Position numbers and translations under genes: made by a program. Source: Nitrospira sp. (lineage in GTDB: Bacteria > Nitrospirota > Nitrospiria > Nitrospirales > Nitrospiraceae). From it: a stretch of 64,000 bases of DNA. Shown in pieces: positions 20,870-29,876 of this stretch (its first letter is position 1; every line of letters starts with the position of its first letter). The notes beneath the pieces are model-generated. The model saw only the letters and a list, made by a program, of their open reading frames with translations. It did no database searches and was not told where the DNA came from. Where the stretch lies: the NCBI GenBank assembly GCA_005116815.1, contig SWDR01000003.1:53866-117865 (forward strand). The letters run 5' to 3'.

Positions 20870-21496
20870 ATGACTGAACCATCGATAGCTACATCTTCTG
20901 TTGCCGCGCCTGTGTCAGGAGGTTCACGCCTCTTGATCGTTTTGGTCGGCGCCGCCATTCTCGCGGTGGTGTTCGGCATCGTCTGGATGCAGAGCGCGCA
21001 GTATGAGCTGCTGACGGTGGGGAAGCCGGCCCCTGACTTTGCCCTGACCGATCTGAACGACAAGCCCCAGCGGCTCTCGGACTTTCGAGGCAAGGTGGTG
21101 TTTCTGAATTTTTGGGCGACCTGGTGCAAACCCTGCCGTGAAGAAATGCCTTCGATGGAAGTGCTCCATAAGAACTTCGAGAAGGACGGCCTGGTGGTTC
21201 TGGCTGTCAGCATCGATCGCGTGACGACGACTAAAGACATTCCTCCGTTCATCAAGGGCATGAATCTGACCTTCCCTGTCCTGATCGATTCCTGGGGAAA
21301 GACCGATAAGCCTTATAAGCGCATGGGTGTTCCGGAAACGTTTATCATCGACCAGCAGGGCGTCATTCGAGAGATTGTGATCGGGCCGCGGGATTGGACA
21401 AGACTCGATAGCCTGCAAGTATTGACCACGTTGCTCAATGTGACTCCCAAAGCCGCTGATGCTCAATCATTGGACGGTGGGGCAAGGAAGGGATGA
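20870..21496 (+). CDS. resA: Membrane-anchored TlpA/ResA-like thiol-disulfide oxidoreductase
   Basis: 208 residues. An N-terminal membrane anchor (LLIVLVGAAILAVVFGIVW, about 24-42) is followed by an AhpC/TSA-type thioredoxin domain with active site FWATWCKPCREEMPS near residue 85 and cis-proline region GVPETFIID. In system II it keeps the CXXCH cysteines of apocytochromes reduced. It overlaps the next gene by four bases (ATGA), so the two are translationally coupled. The symbol is by analogy with Bacillus ResA. Confidence 0.88.
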   Translation: MTEPSIATSSVAAPVSGGSRLLIVLVGAAILAVVFGIVWMQSAQYELLTVGKPAPDFALTDLNDKPQRLSDFRGKVVFLNFWATWCKPCREEMPSMEVLHKNFEKDGLVVLAVSIDRVTTTKDIPPFIKGMNLTFPVLIDSWGKTDKPYKRMGVPETFIIDQQGVIREIVIGPRDWTRLDSLQVLTTLLNVTPKAADAQSLDGGARKG

Positions 21497-22032
21497 TGAG
21501 GCTGGTCATTGTTGGAGTCATGGCCATGTTGATGGTCACGCTGGTTGGGATCGGTGGGGCGGCAGCGCCGGATATTCTGCCGGTTGCTGAACGCAACGTC
21601 GTGAAACTGGGTGAGCCTGCCCCGAACTTCCGCCTTCGAGATTTGAACGGCCACATGGTTTCACTGTCTGACTTCCGTGGCAAAGTGGTGTTGTTGAATT
21701 TTTGGGCGACCTGGTGCGGCCCTTGCCGGGTGGAGATGCCGGCGATGGAAGAGCTCTACCGGACATTTTCACGGAATGATTTTGAAATTCTCGCGGTGTC
21801 CACCGATGCGCAAGGCGCGTCGGTCACCAGGCCGTTTCAGCAAGAGAACCACCTGACGTTCCCTATCCTCCACGATGCCGATTATCGTGTAGGATTGACC
21901 TATGGGGCTAGGAGTCTTCCTATGACCTTTATGGTCGACCGGCAAGGAATTGTCCGGCACCAAATTTTTGGCGCGCGTGACTGGGCAGCGGCTGAGGCAC
22001 ATCAATTGGTGCAGATGCTGATGAAGTCCTAG
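21493..22032 (+). CDS. Second periplasmic TlpA-like thiol-disulfide oxidoreductase
   Basis: 179 residues with a signal peptide (VIVGVMAMLMVTLVGIGGAAA) and a thioredoxin domain with FWATWCGPCRVEMPA near residue 76 and the cis-proline SLPMTFMVD. It is a paralogue of the upstream protein but has the classic WCGPC active site rather than WCKPC, so its redox potential and partner probably differ. The tandem pair may divide the work between CcdA-driven reduction and apocytochrome or haem-ligand thiols; this is inference from position. Confidence 0.88.
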   Translation: MMRLVIVGVMAMLMVTLVGIGGAAAPDILPVAERNVVKLGEPAPNFRLRDLNGHMVSLSDFRGKVVLLNFWATWCGPCRVEMPAMEELYRTFSRNDFEILAVSTDAQGASVTRPFQQENHLTFPILHDADYRVGLTYGARSLPMTFMVDRQGIVRHQIFGARDWAAAEAHQLVQMLMKS

Positions 22033-22068
22033 TCCTGCTGGATTATTCAGGAATATACGCGGATAGAT

Positions 22069-22815
22069 ATGTCGCAATCGATCACGAATATTTCTCTGGT
22101 GGCGGCCTTTTCGGCCGGCTTGCTGTCGTTTGTGTCGCCCTGCGTGCTGCCACTGGTTCCCTCGTACATTTCCTACATTACCGGGCTCTCCATCGAACAA
22201 CTCACCGATTCGACGGTGCGATCGAAGTTTAAGAAGTCCATCGTCGTCAACGCATTGCTGTTCATCGCCGGATTTACCACTGTCTTCGTATCTTTTGGCG
22301 CCTCTGCCAGCTTCATCGGACAGGCCTTGATTACCTATCAAGATCACATTCGACGGATCGGCGGGATTCTGATCATCATATTCGGTCTCTACCTATTGGG
22401 GATCTTGAATATCAGCTTTCTGAAGATGGAGCATCGTTTCCAATTCAGAAGCCGGCCGGTCGGGTATGTGGGATCGTTCTTGATCGGCATTGCGTTTGCC
22501 GCCGGTTGGACGCCCTGCGTCGGGCCGGTGCTCGGGACCATCTTGCTCTATGCCAGCACCACCGATTCGTTGTTGAACGGGGTGTTGTTGCTGACGAGTT
22601 ATTCGATGGGGTTGGGACTGCCGCTATTTCTCACGGCCCTGGGAGTCGATCGGTTCCTTGCCTACTTCAAGCAGGCGCGCCTGTATTTGTGGGGCGTTTC
22701 GACTGTGAGCGGGGTGTTGCTGATCATCGTGGGCGTCATGATTTATGCCAATACCCTTACGATGATTACCGGATTTCTCGAACGGCAGGGGATTGGGTGG
22801 TACCTCGGTCAGTGA
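22069..22815 (+). CDS. ccdA: Cytochrome c biogenesis protein CcdA (DsbD-like membrane thiol transporter)
   Basis: 248 residues with six membrane helices. It passes electrons from cytoplasmic thioredoxin to periplasmic thioredoxin-like proteins. The two redox cysteines are in SFVSPCVLPLVPSY (helix 1) and GWTPCVGPVLG (helix 4). Downstream of the two TlpA-like genes in the same direction, which are its likely clients. Confidence 0.94.
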   Translation: MSQSITNISLVAAFSAGLLSFVSPCVLPLVPSYISYITGLSIEQLTDSTVRSKFKKSIVVNALLFIAGFTTVFVSFGASASFIGQALITYQDHIRRIGGILIIIFGLYLLGILNISFLKMEHRFQFRSRPVGYVGSFLIGIAFAAGWTPCVGPVLGTILLYASTTDSLLNGVLLLTSYSMGLGLPLFLTALGVDRFLAYFKQARLYLWGVSTVSGVLLIIVGVMIYANTLTMITGFLERQGIGWYLGQ

Positions 22816-22853
22816 CCGAAGGCTAGACCTCAGCGCTAGAACCGCTTCTCTCC

Positions 22854-24056
22854 ATGTCCACACTACCCAACGTCACAGTCTACGATGCCTTGGTTGTCGG
22901 TATGGGGCCGGCTGGCGCTACGGCTGCCTATCAGTTGAGTCGAGCTGGACTGTCTGTCCTCGGGCTCGATAAGGCGACGCATCCACGATATAAGGTTTGC
23001 GGCGGCGGGTTGTCGGCCAGGATCGACGGCATCTTGGACGACGATTATAAGTCGGTCGTTGAGCAGACGATCTACGGCATACAATTTTCTTACCGCGGCG
23101 CGGATCCCTTCTTTCTCGATTCCTCCAGCCCGATCGCCTACATGGTCATGCGCGATCGGTTTGACCATCTCCTTCTGGAGAAGGCGAGGCGAGCGGGCAC
23201 CGAGGTGCACGAAGACGAGCTGGTGACGGCTTGCCGGCAGCTTCCAGACTGCATTGAAGTGACGACGGATCGGGGCCGATATGTGACGAAGGTGCTGATC
23301 GGGGCGGATGGGGCGAATAGCGTGGTGGCGCAGCAGTTATTCCCGGGCCGCCGGAGCCGTCGGATGGCGGCCTTGGAGAGTGAAGTCCCGATCGGGACTG
23401 CACCCCAGTATCCCGGCACTGGGCGTGCGCTCATCGATATCGGTGCGACGCCCGCAGGGTATGCCTGGATATTCCCAAAGCAGGAACGGCTCTCCATCGG
23501 TGTGGGGGATCTTCGCGGAGGGCTCGCGAGCCCGAAGAAGGTGTTCGATCAGTTTGTACAGCATGAGCAGGGATTGGCTGCATGGAAGGTCCCGCATCCG
23601 ACCGGCCATCCACTCCCGGTCTTCAGTGAGTACTGTGAGGCCGATCGGGAGTCGGTCGGATTAGTACGAGGCCGCGCCTTGCTGGTGGGAGATGCTGGGC
23701 ATCTGGTCGATCCCTTATTCGGCGAAGGCATTTATTACGCAGTACGGTCGGGGCAGTTGGCCGCGGAATCGATTCTGAACCAGGTCAAGGATCCGCGATA
23801 TTCACTGGCCGAGTACGAAGATGCCGTCAGGCGGGAGATTTACGAGGAGTTTCTGGTGGCGGCTCGTGTGGCGAATGTTGTCTATTCGTATCCACGTTTC
23901 TGCCACCACCACTTGCCCCGCTATCAACATATCGTCATGCTCTATTACGACGTACTTCGCGGGCGTGAAACCTACCGTACGTTTTATGCCAAGGCGAAGA
24001 GTCTGATCAAATTATCCCTCAAGGACTTGCTCCTCGAAGCTGTTTCGTTCCGCTGA
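22854..24056 (+). CDS. Geranylgeranyl reductase-family FAD-dependent oxidoreductase
   Basis: 400 residues. The FAD-binding motif is VVGMGPAGATAAYQLSRAG near residue 14, then the family's YKVCGGGLS near 48, the conserved GADGANSVVA near 148, and GDAGHLVDPLFGEGIYYA near 280. The family saturates prenyl chains of chlorophyll, archaeal lipids or quinones; in a non-phototroph a prenyl-quinone or other isoprenoid substrate is likely but not shown. It comes 38 bases after ccdA in the same direction and ends convergent with bamD, with a heptad hairpin between. Confidence 0.85.
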   Translation: MSTLPNVTVYDALVVGMGPAGATAAYQLSRAGLSVLGLDKATHPRYKVCGGGLSARIDGILDDDYKSVVEQTIYGIQFSYRGADPFFLDSSSPIAYMVMRDRFDHLLLEKARRAGTEVHEDELVTACRQLPDCIEVTTDRGRYVTKVLIGADGANSVVAQQLFPGRRSRRMAALESEVPIGTAPQYPGTGRALIDIGATPAGYAWIFPKQERLSIGVGDLRGGLASPKKVFDQFVQHEQGLAAWKVPHPTGHPLPVFSEYCEADRESVGLVRGRALLVGDAGHLVDPLFGEGIYYAVRSGQLAAESILNQVKDPRYSLAEYEDAVRREIYEEFLVAARVANVVYSYPRFCHHHLPRYQHIVMLYYDVLRGRETYRTFYAKAKSLIKLSLKDLLLEAVSFR

Positions 24057-24067
24057 GTTGAAATAGC

Positions 24068-24165
24068 CCTCAGCAGTCGTCGATCAGCTTTTAGTTGAAG
24101 AGAGCAGGAAGAAGTTGTGTCGCGCGGGTGTTTACTAACAGCTGAGTGCTGATAGCTTCGCTGCT
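24068..24165. repeat. Heptad hairpin in the convergent gap (word NNTCAGC / GCTGANN)
   Basis: Left arm CCTCAGC AGTCGTC GATCAGC TTTTAGT (24068-24095); right arm GCTGAGT GCTGATA GCTTCGC (24141-24161). It fills the space between two convergent genes, where a bidirectional terminator would be expected. Confidence 0.7.
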
Positions 24166-24173
24166 GTTTGTAA

Positions 24174-25112
24174 TCAGCACCAAGCGCCGAGGCGGCAGGT
24201 CACAAACGATTGGCCTAACCCCAACGCCGAGGCAGAAGGCAGGCGGAAGGACCCGGTCGGGACAGAGGGGAGGAGTCCCGCCGCGAGGCTGAGTTGGTTC
24301 CCCGATGGAGCGGCGGTCGGTGAACTCGCAGATGGCGCGAGCTCGGTCTGTTTCGCCAATAGGGGAGCAGGCTTTCCGTTGCCAATTTTTGCAAGCAAGC
24401 TCTTTCCCTCACCTGCATGCACATTGCCTGGGTATTTTTCTGCCAAGAGTGTCAGCTGTTCACTGGCCCAATCGTCCGCGCCCAGGTCATGGTAGCTGAG
24501 CGCCAGGAAGTACAAGGCGTCTGGTGCGACCGACTTGTCAGGGTAGAGCTTCATGATTTGTTCGAAACGATGTGCGGCGGCCAGATAGGAGCCCCGTCGA
24601 TAATAGAATTGCCCCACGAAAAGATGCATCTGCGCGAGGAGATCGTGGCATTCCTGGATCTTCTGGAGCGCTTGTCCGTCGTACCGGCTGCCTTGAAAGT
24701 CTTTCCGCAGCCGTTCAAAGGAATCGATGGCTTTTTGAACGGGCTCCGGATCGCGATCGATGCCCTTAGCCCGCTTCATCTGGCTTTCTCCGATACGAAA
24801 GGCGGCATAGGAGGCGAGGGTATGGGTCCGATGGAGATCGAGGAAGTGGTTATATTCCACGATGGCTTCCGTGTATTCCTCTTTTTCGAAGAACGCTTCG
24901 CCTCGTTTCATGATGACGTTGGGGTCGTAGTTCTTCTCGATTGTATCGCCCAGGAAGATCTGCTCGTCGGTCCCGCTCAGGGCTTTCTTGGCCGTGTCTT
25001 GGGGCTTGGGTGTACTGGAGCAGGCCGTGATGACGCAGAAGACGGCCAGGCAAAGGCCGAGAGCCGTTGCTCGTCGTGGGGTACCTGTGAAGCTGGGGAC
25101 TGCGCGTAGCAT
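24174..25112 (-). CDS. bamD: BamD-like outer membrane assembly lipoprotein (TPR)
   Basis: 312 residues from ATG 25112, chosen because it starts the lipoprotein signal (LGLCLAVFCVITACSS, lipobox cysteine near residue 31); the track's longer start adds an unlikely leader. TPR-like repeats follow (YTEAIVEYNHFLDLH, YLAAAHRFEQIMKLYP, DWASEQLTLLAEKYP), the pattern of BamD/YfiO, which helps the BamA machine insert outer membrane barrels. A low-complexity Ser/Ala/Pro tail of about 60 residues is extra compared with E. coli BamD. Divergent from fabH. Confidence 0.8.
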   Translation of the reverse strand: MLRAVPSFTGTPRRATALGLCLAVFCVITACSSTPKPQDTAKKALSGTDEQIFLGDTIEKNYDPNVIMKRGEAFFEKEEYTEAIVEYNHFLDLHRTHTLASYAAFRIGESQMKRAKGIDRDPEPVQKAIDSFERLRKDFQGSRYDGQALQKIQECHDLLAQMHLFVGQFYYRRGSYLAAAHRFEQIMKLYPDKSVAPDALYFLALSYHDLGADDWASEQLTLLAEKYPGNVHAGEGKSLLAKIGNGKPAPLLAKQTELAPSASSPTAAPSGNQLSLAAGLLPSVPTGSFRLPSASALGLGQSFVTCRLGAWC

Positions 25113-25169
25113 AACTGTCTCAAAATCTAGCAGGAGTGCGGTCTGAATGCAACGATTCGAGCATGCGAG

Positions 25170-25198
25170 TTGACCCCTGTGGCACCGAGACCTATAAT
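25170..25198 (+). promoter_or_regulatory. Strong sigma70-type promoter of fabH
   Basis: TTGACC (25170-25175), 17-base spacer, perfect TATAAT (25193-25198). The transcript would start about 30 bases before the fabH ATG at 25238. Confidence 0.75.
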
Positions 25199-25237
25199 CC
25201 CGCCATTCTTGCAGAGACCCGCACAGCACAGATAATT

Positions 25238-26230
25238 ATGATACGGACAAGGATTATTGGGACGGGCTCGTACCTCCCTGAACGGGTGGTGACGAATCGT
25301 GAAGTGGGGGCAGCGTTGGGTATTGAACCCGACGCGGTCTCTCGCCTGACAGGGATTCAGGAACGGCGTTGGGCATCGGCATCCCAAGCCTCTTCCGATC
25401 TTGCCGTGGAAGCCGCCAGGCAGGCGCTTGAGGCTGCAGGCCTCCCGGCTTCTGACGTAGGGGCGATCGTGCTGTCGACGACCTCTCCCGACTCGGTCTT
25501 TCCCTCTACGGCATGCCATGTTCAGCGGATGCTGGGTTGTCCCGCGATCCCGGCATTTGATGTGGCGGCTTCCTGCTCAGGCTTTCTGTATGGACTCTCG
25601 ATGGCCGATGCGATGATCCGGAGCGGTCAGATCAAGACTTGCTTGGTGGTCGCCGCCGAGGTGAAGTCTCGTTCCCTCGATCCTGCTGACGGCGATACGG
25701 TGCTGTTATTCGGCGATGGGGCCGGTGCGGTGGTCCTGAAAGGTGAGCCCGATGCAGGCCTGCTAGGCCAAGGGATTTTGGGCATCCGCCTCCATGCGGA
25801 CGGGGCTCAGCATGGGTTGATTTCGATTCCCGCAGGCGGATCGCGCCTGCCGACGACATCGGACACGGTTGAGGCGAAGCGTCATACGTTGCGGATGCAA
25901 GGGGCTCCGCTCTTTCGTTTAGCCGTCAAACGATTGGAGCAGGCCATCCTCGAGATTGTGAAAGAATGCGGTGTCGATATTCAGGACCTCGCGCAGCTAG
26001 TCTTGCACCAAGCCAACGGGCGAATTATCAGCCAGCTGACGAAGCGGCTGGGAGTTTCGCAGGAACGGGTTTGTTCCGTGATCGGGCGGTATGGTAATAC
26101 CTCGTCGGCGTCAGTGCCGATCGCGCTCGACTACGCAGTCCGCTCGGGGAAGATTGTGCCCCACGACCTTGTCCTGCTGGGCAGTTTTGGCGGTGGTGTG
26201 ACGTGGGCGGCAGGATTGGTTCGCTGGTAA
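25238..26230 (+). CDS. fabH: 3-oxoacyl-ACP synthase III (FabH)
   Basis: 330 residues from ATG 25238, placed after the promoter; the track start at 25136 lies upstream of the TATAAT box. Condenses acetyl-CoA with malonyl-ACP to start fatty acid synthesis. The Cys-His-Asn triad is visible as AASCSGFLYG (about 112), VLHQANGRI (about 252) and YGNTSSASVP (about 285); GGGVTWAAGLVRW is the usual C-terminus. No ribosome site of note. No other fab genes adjoin, so it appears to be a stand-alone copy. Confidence 0.94.
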   Translation: MIRTRIIGTGSYLPERVVTNREVGAALGIEPDAVSRLTGIQERRWASASQASSDLAVEAARQALEAAGLPASDVGAIVLSTTSPDSVFPSTACHVQRMLGCPAIPAFDVAASCSGFLYGLSMADAMIRSGQIKTCLVVAAEVKSRSLDPADGDTVLLFGDGAGAVVLKGEPDAGLLGQGILGIRLHADGAQHGLISIPAGGSRLPTTSDTVEAKRHTLRMQGAPLFRLAVKRLEQAILEIVKECGVDIQDLAQLVLHQANGRIISQLTKRLGVSQERVCSVIGRYGNTSSASVPIALDYAVRSGKIVPHDLVLLGSFGGGVTWAAGLVRW

Positions 26231-26308
26231 GGGCTGTCGATGTCTGGCGTGACGGCGCTGCCTGTGCCGTGAGAAACGCCGATTGTATCTGAACTGAGGA
26301 GCGTCGCG

Positions 26309-26929
26309 ATGTTATTTGGATTGATCCCTCGAGAAGAAGCGTTCTTTGAGCTGTTCAAGAAGGCTGCACATAATATGATCGAGGGAAGCCGCCTTCTAAA
26401 GGTCATGATGGAAGATTTTCGATCTCCCATCGAACAAGCCAAGGGGATTAAAGACGTTGAACATATTGGAGATACCATTACGCACGATATTGCGTTTCGA
26501 TTGAACAAGACCTTTATTACGCCGATCGATCGGGAAGACATTCATGACCTTGCGAGCGCGCTCGACGATATTCTGGATGTGACGGAGGCGATCGCCGATC
26601 GCTTCGTGTTATACAAGGTCACGAAGCCGACGCCGATGGCGGTCAAGTTGGCCGATATTTTGTATCAGGCCTCTGTGGCCGTGGGGAGTGGCGTGGATCG
26701 CCTGGGGCTCGCGCATCCGGAGCTGAAAGAATGCAGCGTGCGGGTGAACAGCCTGGAAAACGAGGCCGACCGAGTGTCCCGCGATGCGATATCCGCCCTC
26801 TTTGAAAAAGAAACCGATCCGATAGCCGTGATCAAGTGGAAAGAGATTTACGAGAACTTCGAAGCGGGAACCGACCGCTGCGAAGACGTCGCAAATATTC
26901 TTGAACGGATCGCGCTGAAACATCACTGA
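26309..26929 (+). CDS. DUF47/PhoU-like phosphate transport accessory protein
   Basis: 206 residues, almost all helical, typical of the DUF47 (PF01865) family, which resembles PhoU and is normally encoded with a PiT transporter. Features include the acidic metal-binding helices EHIGDTITHDI (about 50) and DDILDVTEAIADR (about 85), repeated in the second half as NSLENEADRVSRD. It precedes pit with a heptad array in the gap. Likely tunes PiT activity. Confidence 0.9.
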   Translation: MLFGLIPREEAFFELFKKAAHNMIEGSRLLKVMMEDFRSPIEQAKGIKDVEHIGDTITHDIAFRLNKTFITPIDREDIHDLASALDDILDVTEAIADRFVLYKVTKPTPMAVKLADILYQASVAVGSGVDRLGLAHPELKECSVRVNSLENEADRVSRDAISALFEKETDPIAVIKWKEIYENFEAGTDRCEDVANILERIALKHH

Positions 26930-26965
26930 ACGGCAACGATGCGCAATACCACCAGGGCCTTTTCA

Positions 26966-27014
26966 TCTCAGCACTCAGGACTCAGCACTCAGGACTCAGC
27001 ACGTAGCACCCAGC
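26966..27014. repeat. Heptad array, ACTCAGS x7, before pit
   Basis: TCTCAGC ACTCAGG ACTCAGC ACTCAGG ACTCAGC ACGTAGC ACCCAGC: seven units in exact register. The words are the same as in the right arm of the 9816 hairpin, 17 kb away. No inverted arm is present. Confidence 0.85.
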
Positions 27015-27026
27015 ATCGGCGGTGCC

Positions 27027-28019
27027 ATGCCTGAATTGACCGGAATGTTGCTTCTTGTCGTGTTGTTGGCGCTCCTGTTCGACTTTTCGAACGGGTGGCA
27101 TGACAGTGCCAATGCCATTGCGACGGTCGTCTCGACGAGAGTCGTGAGTCCGCTCGTGGCGGTCATGGCCGCCGGCGTCCTCAATGTCGCCGGGGCGTTC
27201 ATGTCCACGGCGGTCGCCAAGATGGTGGGGTCGGGGATTGTGAACCCGACTATGGTTACTCAAGAAATGGTGGCGGCGGCGCTGGCCGGTGCGATTTTGT
27301 GGAATCTCTTCACGCTGTTGCTGGGATTGCCGACGAGCTCGTCTCACGCCTTGATCGGCGGACTGGTTGGGGCTGCAGTGACCCATGGCGGATGGGATAT
27401 GGTGAAGTGGTCCGGGCTTCGTCCGGTAATGGAAGCCATGGTGCTTGCGCCGTTTTTTGGCTTTGCCATTGGGTTTACCTTGATGGTGCTCATCAGCTGG
27501 ATCTGCTTTCGTGTGACGCGAAGTGTGGCCACTCGACTATTCAAACGGCTGCAGCTCGTGTCCGCCTGCTTCATGGCGTTCAGTCACGGAGCCAACGATG
27601 CGCAAAAGGCCATGGGCATCATTACCTTGGCCTTGCTCTCTGCCGGGCAAATCCCATCCGGGGAAGTGCCTGGTTGGGTGATCGGCGCCTGTGCGGTGGC
27701 GATGGGATTAGGGACTGCGGTGGGCGGCTGGCAGATCGTCCGTACGTTGGGAATGGGGATCGTGAAGCTGGAGCCGGTGCATGGGTTTGCGGCAGAGACC
27801 GGTGCCGCAGCGGTGTTGCTCGTGACCGCGCACATCGGTCTGCCGGTGAGCACCACGCAGACCATCACGACGTCGGTCATGGGGGTCGGCGCGATCAAGC
27901 GACTTTCAGCGGTGCGCTGGGGCGTTACGACAAGAATTCTCTATGCCTGGGTGTTCACGCTTCCTGGCGCCGCGCTTCTCGCATCGCTCATCTACGTTCT
28001 CATGGGCAAGTTTCACTAA
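27027..28019 (+). CDS. pit: Low-affinity inorganic phosphate transporter, PiT family
   Basis: 330-residue membrane protein with about ten helices. The two inverted PiT signatures are FDFSNGWHDSANAIATVVSTR near the N-terminus and SHGANDAQKAMGIITLAL near residue 190. Proton- or cation-driven phosphate (or metal-phosphate) uptake. Follows the DUF47 gene and overlaps by four bases, tail to tail, with phoR, placing uptake and phosphate sensing side by side. Confidence 0.93.
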   Translation: MPELTGMLLLVVLLALLFDFSNGWHDSANAIATVVSTRVVSPLVAVMAAGVLNVAGAFMSTAVAKMVGSGIVNPTMVTQEMVAAALAGAILWNLFTLLLGLPTSSSHALIGGLVGAAVTHGGWDMVKWSGLRPVMEAMVLAPFFGFAIGFTLMVLISWICFRVTRSVATRLFKRLQLVSACFMAFSHGANDAQKAMGIITLALLSAGQIPSGEVPGWVIGACAVAMGLGTAVGGWQIVRTLGMGIVKLEPVHGFAAETGAAAVLLVTAHIGLPVSTTQTITTSVMGVGAIKRLSAVRWGVTTRILYAWVFTLPGAALLASLIYVLMGKFH

Positions 28020-29851
28020 ACCGGCTGATTGATGTGCTGGATTGGCAGTCGGACAACAAAACGGCTGCCGGTCGGGGCATTGGCTTCGACCCATACCCGC
28101 CCTCCCAACCCCTCGACGATATGCTTCACGATTGCCAGGCCAAGGCCTGTGCCTCCCATCTCGCGCGAGCGCGCTTTATCCACTCTGTAGAATCGTTCGA
28201 AGACGCGGGGGCGATCCTGTTCAGGAATGCCGAGTCCTGTATCGGTCACGCTCAGCTCCAGGGCTGTGACAATCGTAGGCCGTTCGAGATCGTCAGCAAC
28301 CGGGTGCGCCGCCACGGTGATGGTTCCGTTCCCTGGGGTATATTTGACCGCATTATCGAGCAAGTTCGACAGGACTTGCATCAGCCGGTCTTCATCGCCG
28401 AGCACAGCTGGCAGATCCCTGGCTATAAAGGAGAGGAGCCGGTGCCCCTTCTTGTCGGCTAACGGCTTGATCATGGCCAGCGTCCGTTCAATGACCCGCT
28501 GGATCTGCAATGGTTCCCGCTTGAAGAGAATCTGTCCCGATTCGATCTTCGAGAGCTGGAGGAGGTCTTCCAAGATCAGGTTCAGCCGGTCGCTTTGCTT
28601 GAGAATAATTTCGAGAAATTTCGTGCTGGTCCCAGGATCGTCTTTGGCCCCGTCGAGTAAGGCTTCGATATAACCCTTGATCGATGTAAGCGGAGTCCGT
28701 AACTCGTGGGACACGTTCGCGACGAAATCTTTCCGGATATTCTCCAGGCGCCGTAACTCGGTAATGTCGTGAAAGACCAGCACGGCGCAGGCTTCATTCT
28801 CGCGATCGCAGGCCGTGACCGAGGCCTCGATATGGAGACAGCGGCCGCTGGGCTGTAACAGGATTTCGTCTTCCTCGTTGAGGCGTTTCGTCAAGACTGT
28901 TGAGACGAGTGTGTCCAGTTGCGGATGGCGGAAGACCTCAGAGCAATGGTGGCCACGTGCGTCCATCCTGCTGATATCGAACATCCGCTCCAGCGCCGGA
29001 TTGACTTGCAGGACGCGGCCTCGGCAGTCCAGGACCATGACGCCCTCGACCATTGAGGTCAGCATGGCCAAGAGCTGGGCCCGGTCTTCGGACAGCTCGT
29101 CGATCTTGGCTCGCAGTTGGTCCGTCATCTGGTTGAGCGTATCGGCGAGGAGGCCGACTTCATCCCGTGATCCCGTCCTAATGCGGACTGTGTGGTCACC
29201 ATTGGCGAGCTGCCGAGCGGCGATGGCAATGTCGGACAGGGGTTTTGTGATGCTGCGCGCGAGCCATACACTCAGCGCGACGGCAATCAAGAAGGCAATG
29301 CCAAAGGCAAGAGCCAAGTTCCGGTGTAACTTGGCCACCTCACGATCGAACGTGGTCATCGGGAGTCCCAGCCGTAAGAAGCCGGAGGGTTTCGTCTGGT
29401 TTGTGCTGCCGATGCCGACGGCCAGGTACAGGGTGCGTTCACCGGTGGTGTGACTGGTGCGCAGATCCGTTCCCCGCCCGGTGGCGGCAGCTTGCTGAAT
29501 TTCCGGTCGCGCGAGATGGTTCTCTACCGTCGAGAGTGTATTGTCCGATACGGCGCTGTCGGCCAGCACCAGGCCATCCAGCGCGACGACGGTCACGCGG
29601 GCGAAGGCCCTCGCACCGAGGTCCCGAACGGCTGCCTGTAATTGGGGGGTTGATACCAGCGTCCCTGGTTGTGTCAGAAACGGTTGCAGGCCATAGGCGA
29701 CAAGACCGGTTCGCGTCTCCAATATCTGGCCCGAGCGCGTGATTTCTTCTTGTTCAAGGGATCGAATCGCCAAGGTTCTGGCGATGAGCAGTCCACAGAT
29801 AAGGACCAGGAGCGTGCCGATTGTGACTTTCCAGCGGATCGAGAATGTCAT
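28016..29851 (-). CDS. phoR: Sensor histidine kinase, PhoR type
   Basis: 611 residues. Two membrane helices (about 8-28 and 183-205) frame a periplasmic domain of about 150 residues, larger than in E. coli PhoR and more like Bacillus PhoR/WalK. Then HAMP (to about 260), PAS (about 265-370), the HisKA box FVANVSHELRTPLTSIKGY, and the ATPase boxes NLLDNAVKYTPG, DTGLGIPEQ and GGTGLGLAIVKH. The response regulator is encoded just upstream on the same strand. Convergence with pit supports phosphate control, though the ligand is not proven by sequence. Confidence 0.88.
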   Translation of the reverse strand: MTFSIRWKVTIGTLLVLICGLLIARTLAIRSLEQEEITRSGQILETRTGLVAYGLQPFLTQPGTLVSTPQLQAAVRDLGARAFARVTVVALDGLVLADSAVSDNTLSTVENHLARPEIQQAAATGRGTDLRTSHTTGERTLYLAVGIGSTNQTKPSGFLRLGLPMTTFDREVAKLHRNLALAFGIAFLIAVALSVWLARSITKPLSDIAIAARQLANGDHTVRIRTGSRDEVGLLADTLNQMTDQLRAKIDELSEDRAQLLAMLTSMVEGVMVLDCRGRVLQVNPALERMFDISRMDARGHHCSEVFRHPQLDTLVSTVLTKRLNEEDEILLQPSGRCLHIEASVTACDRENEACAVLVFHDITELRRLENIRKDFVANVSHELRTPLTSIKGYIEALLDGAKDDPGTSTKFLEIILKQSDRLNLILEDLLQLSKIESGQILFKREPLQIQRVIERTLAMIKPLADKKGHRLLSFIARDLPAVLGDEDRLMQVLSNLLDNAVKYTPGNGTITVAAHPVADDLERPTIVTALELSVTDTGLGIPEQDRPRVFERFYRVDKARSREMGGTGLGLAIVKHIVEGLGGRVWVEANAPTGSRFVVRLPIQHINQPV

Positions 29852-29876
29852 GGGGATAGTGATGAGTGAGGACTCC

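Noticed and set aside
27299-28462. 387-residue ORF overlapping pit and phoR
   Set aside because: Frame shadow of pit, running into antisense phoR; no domain.
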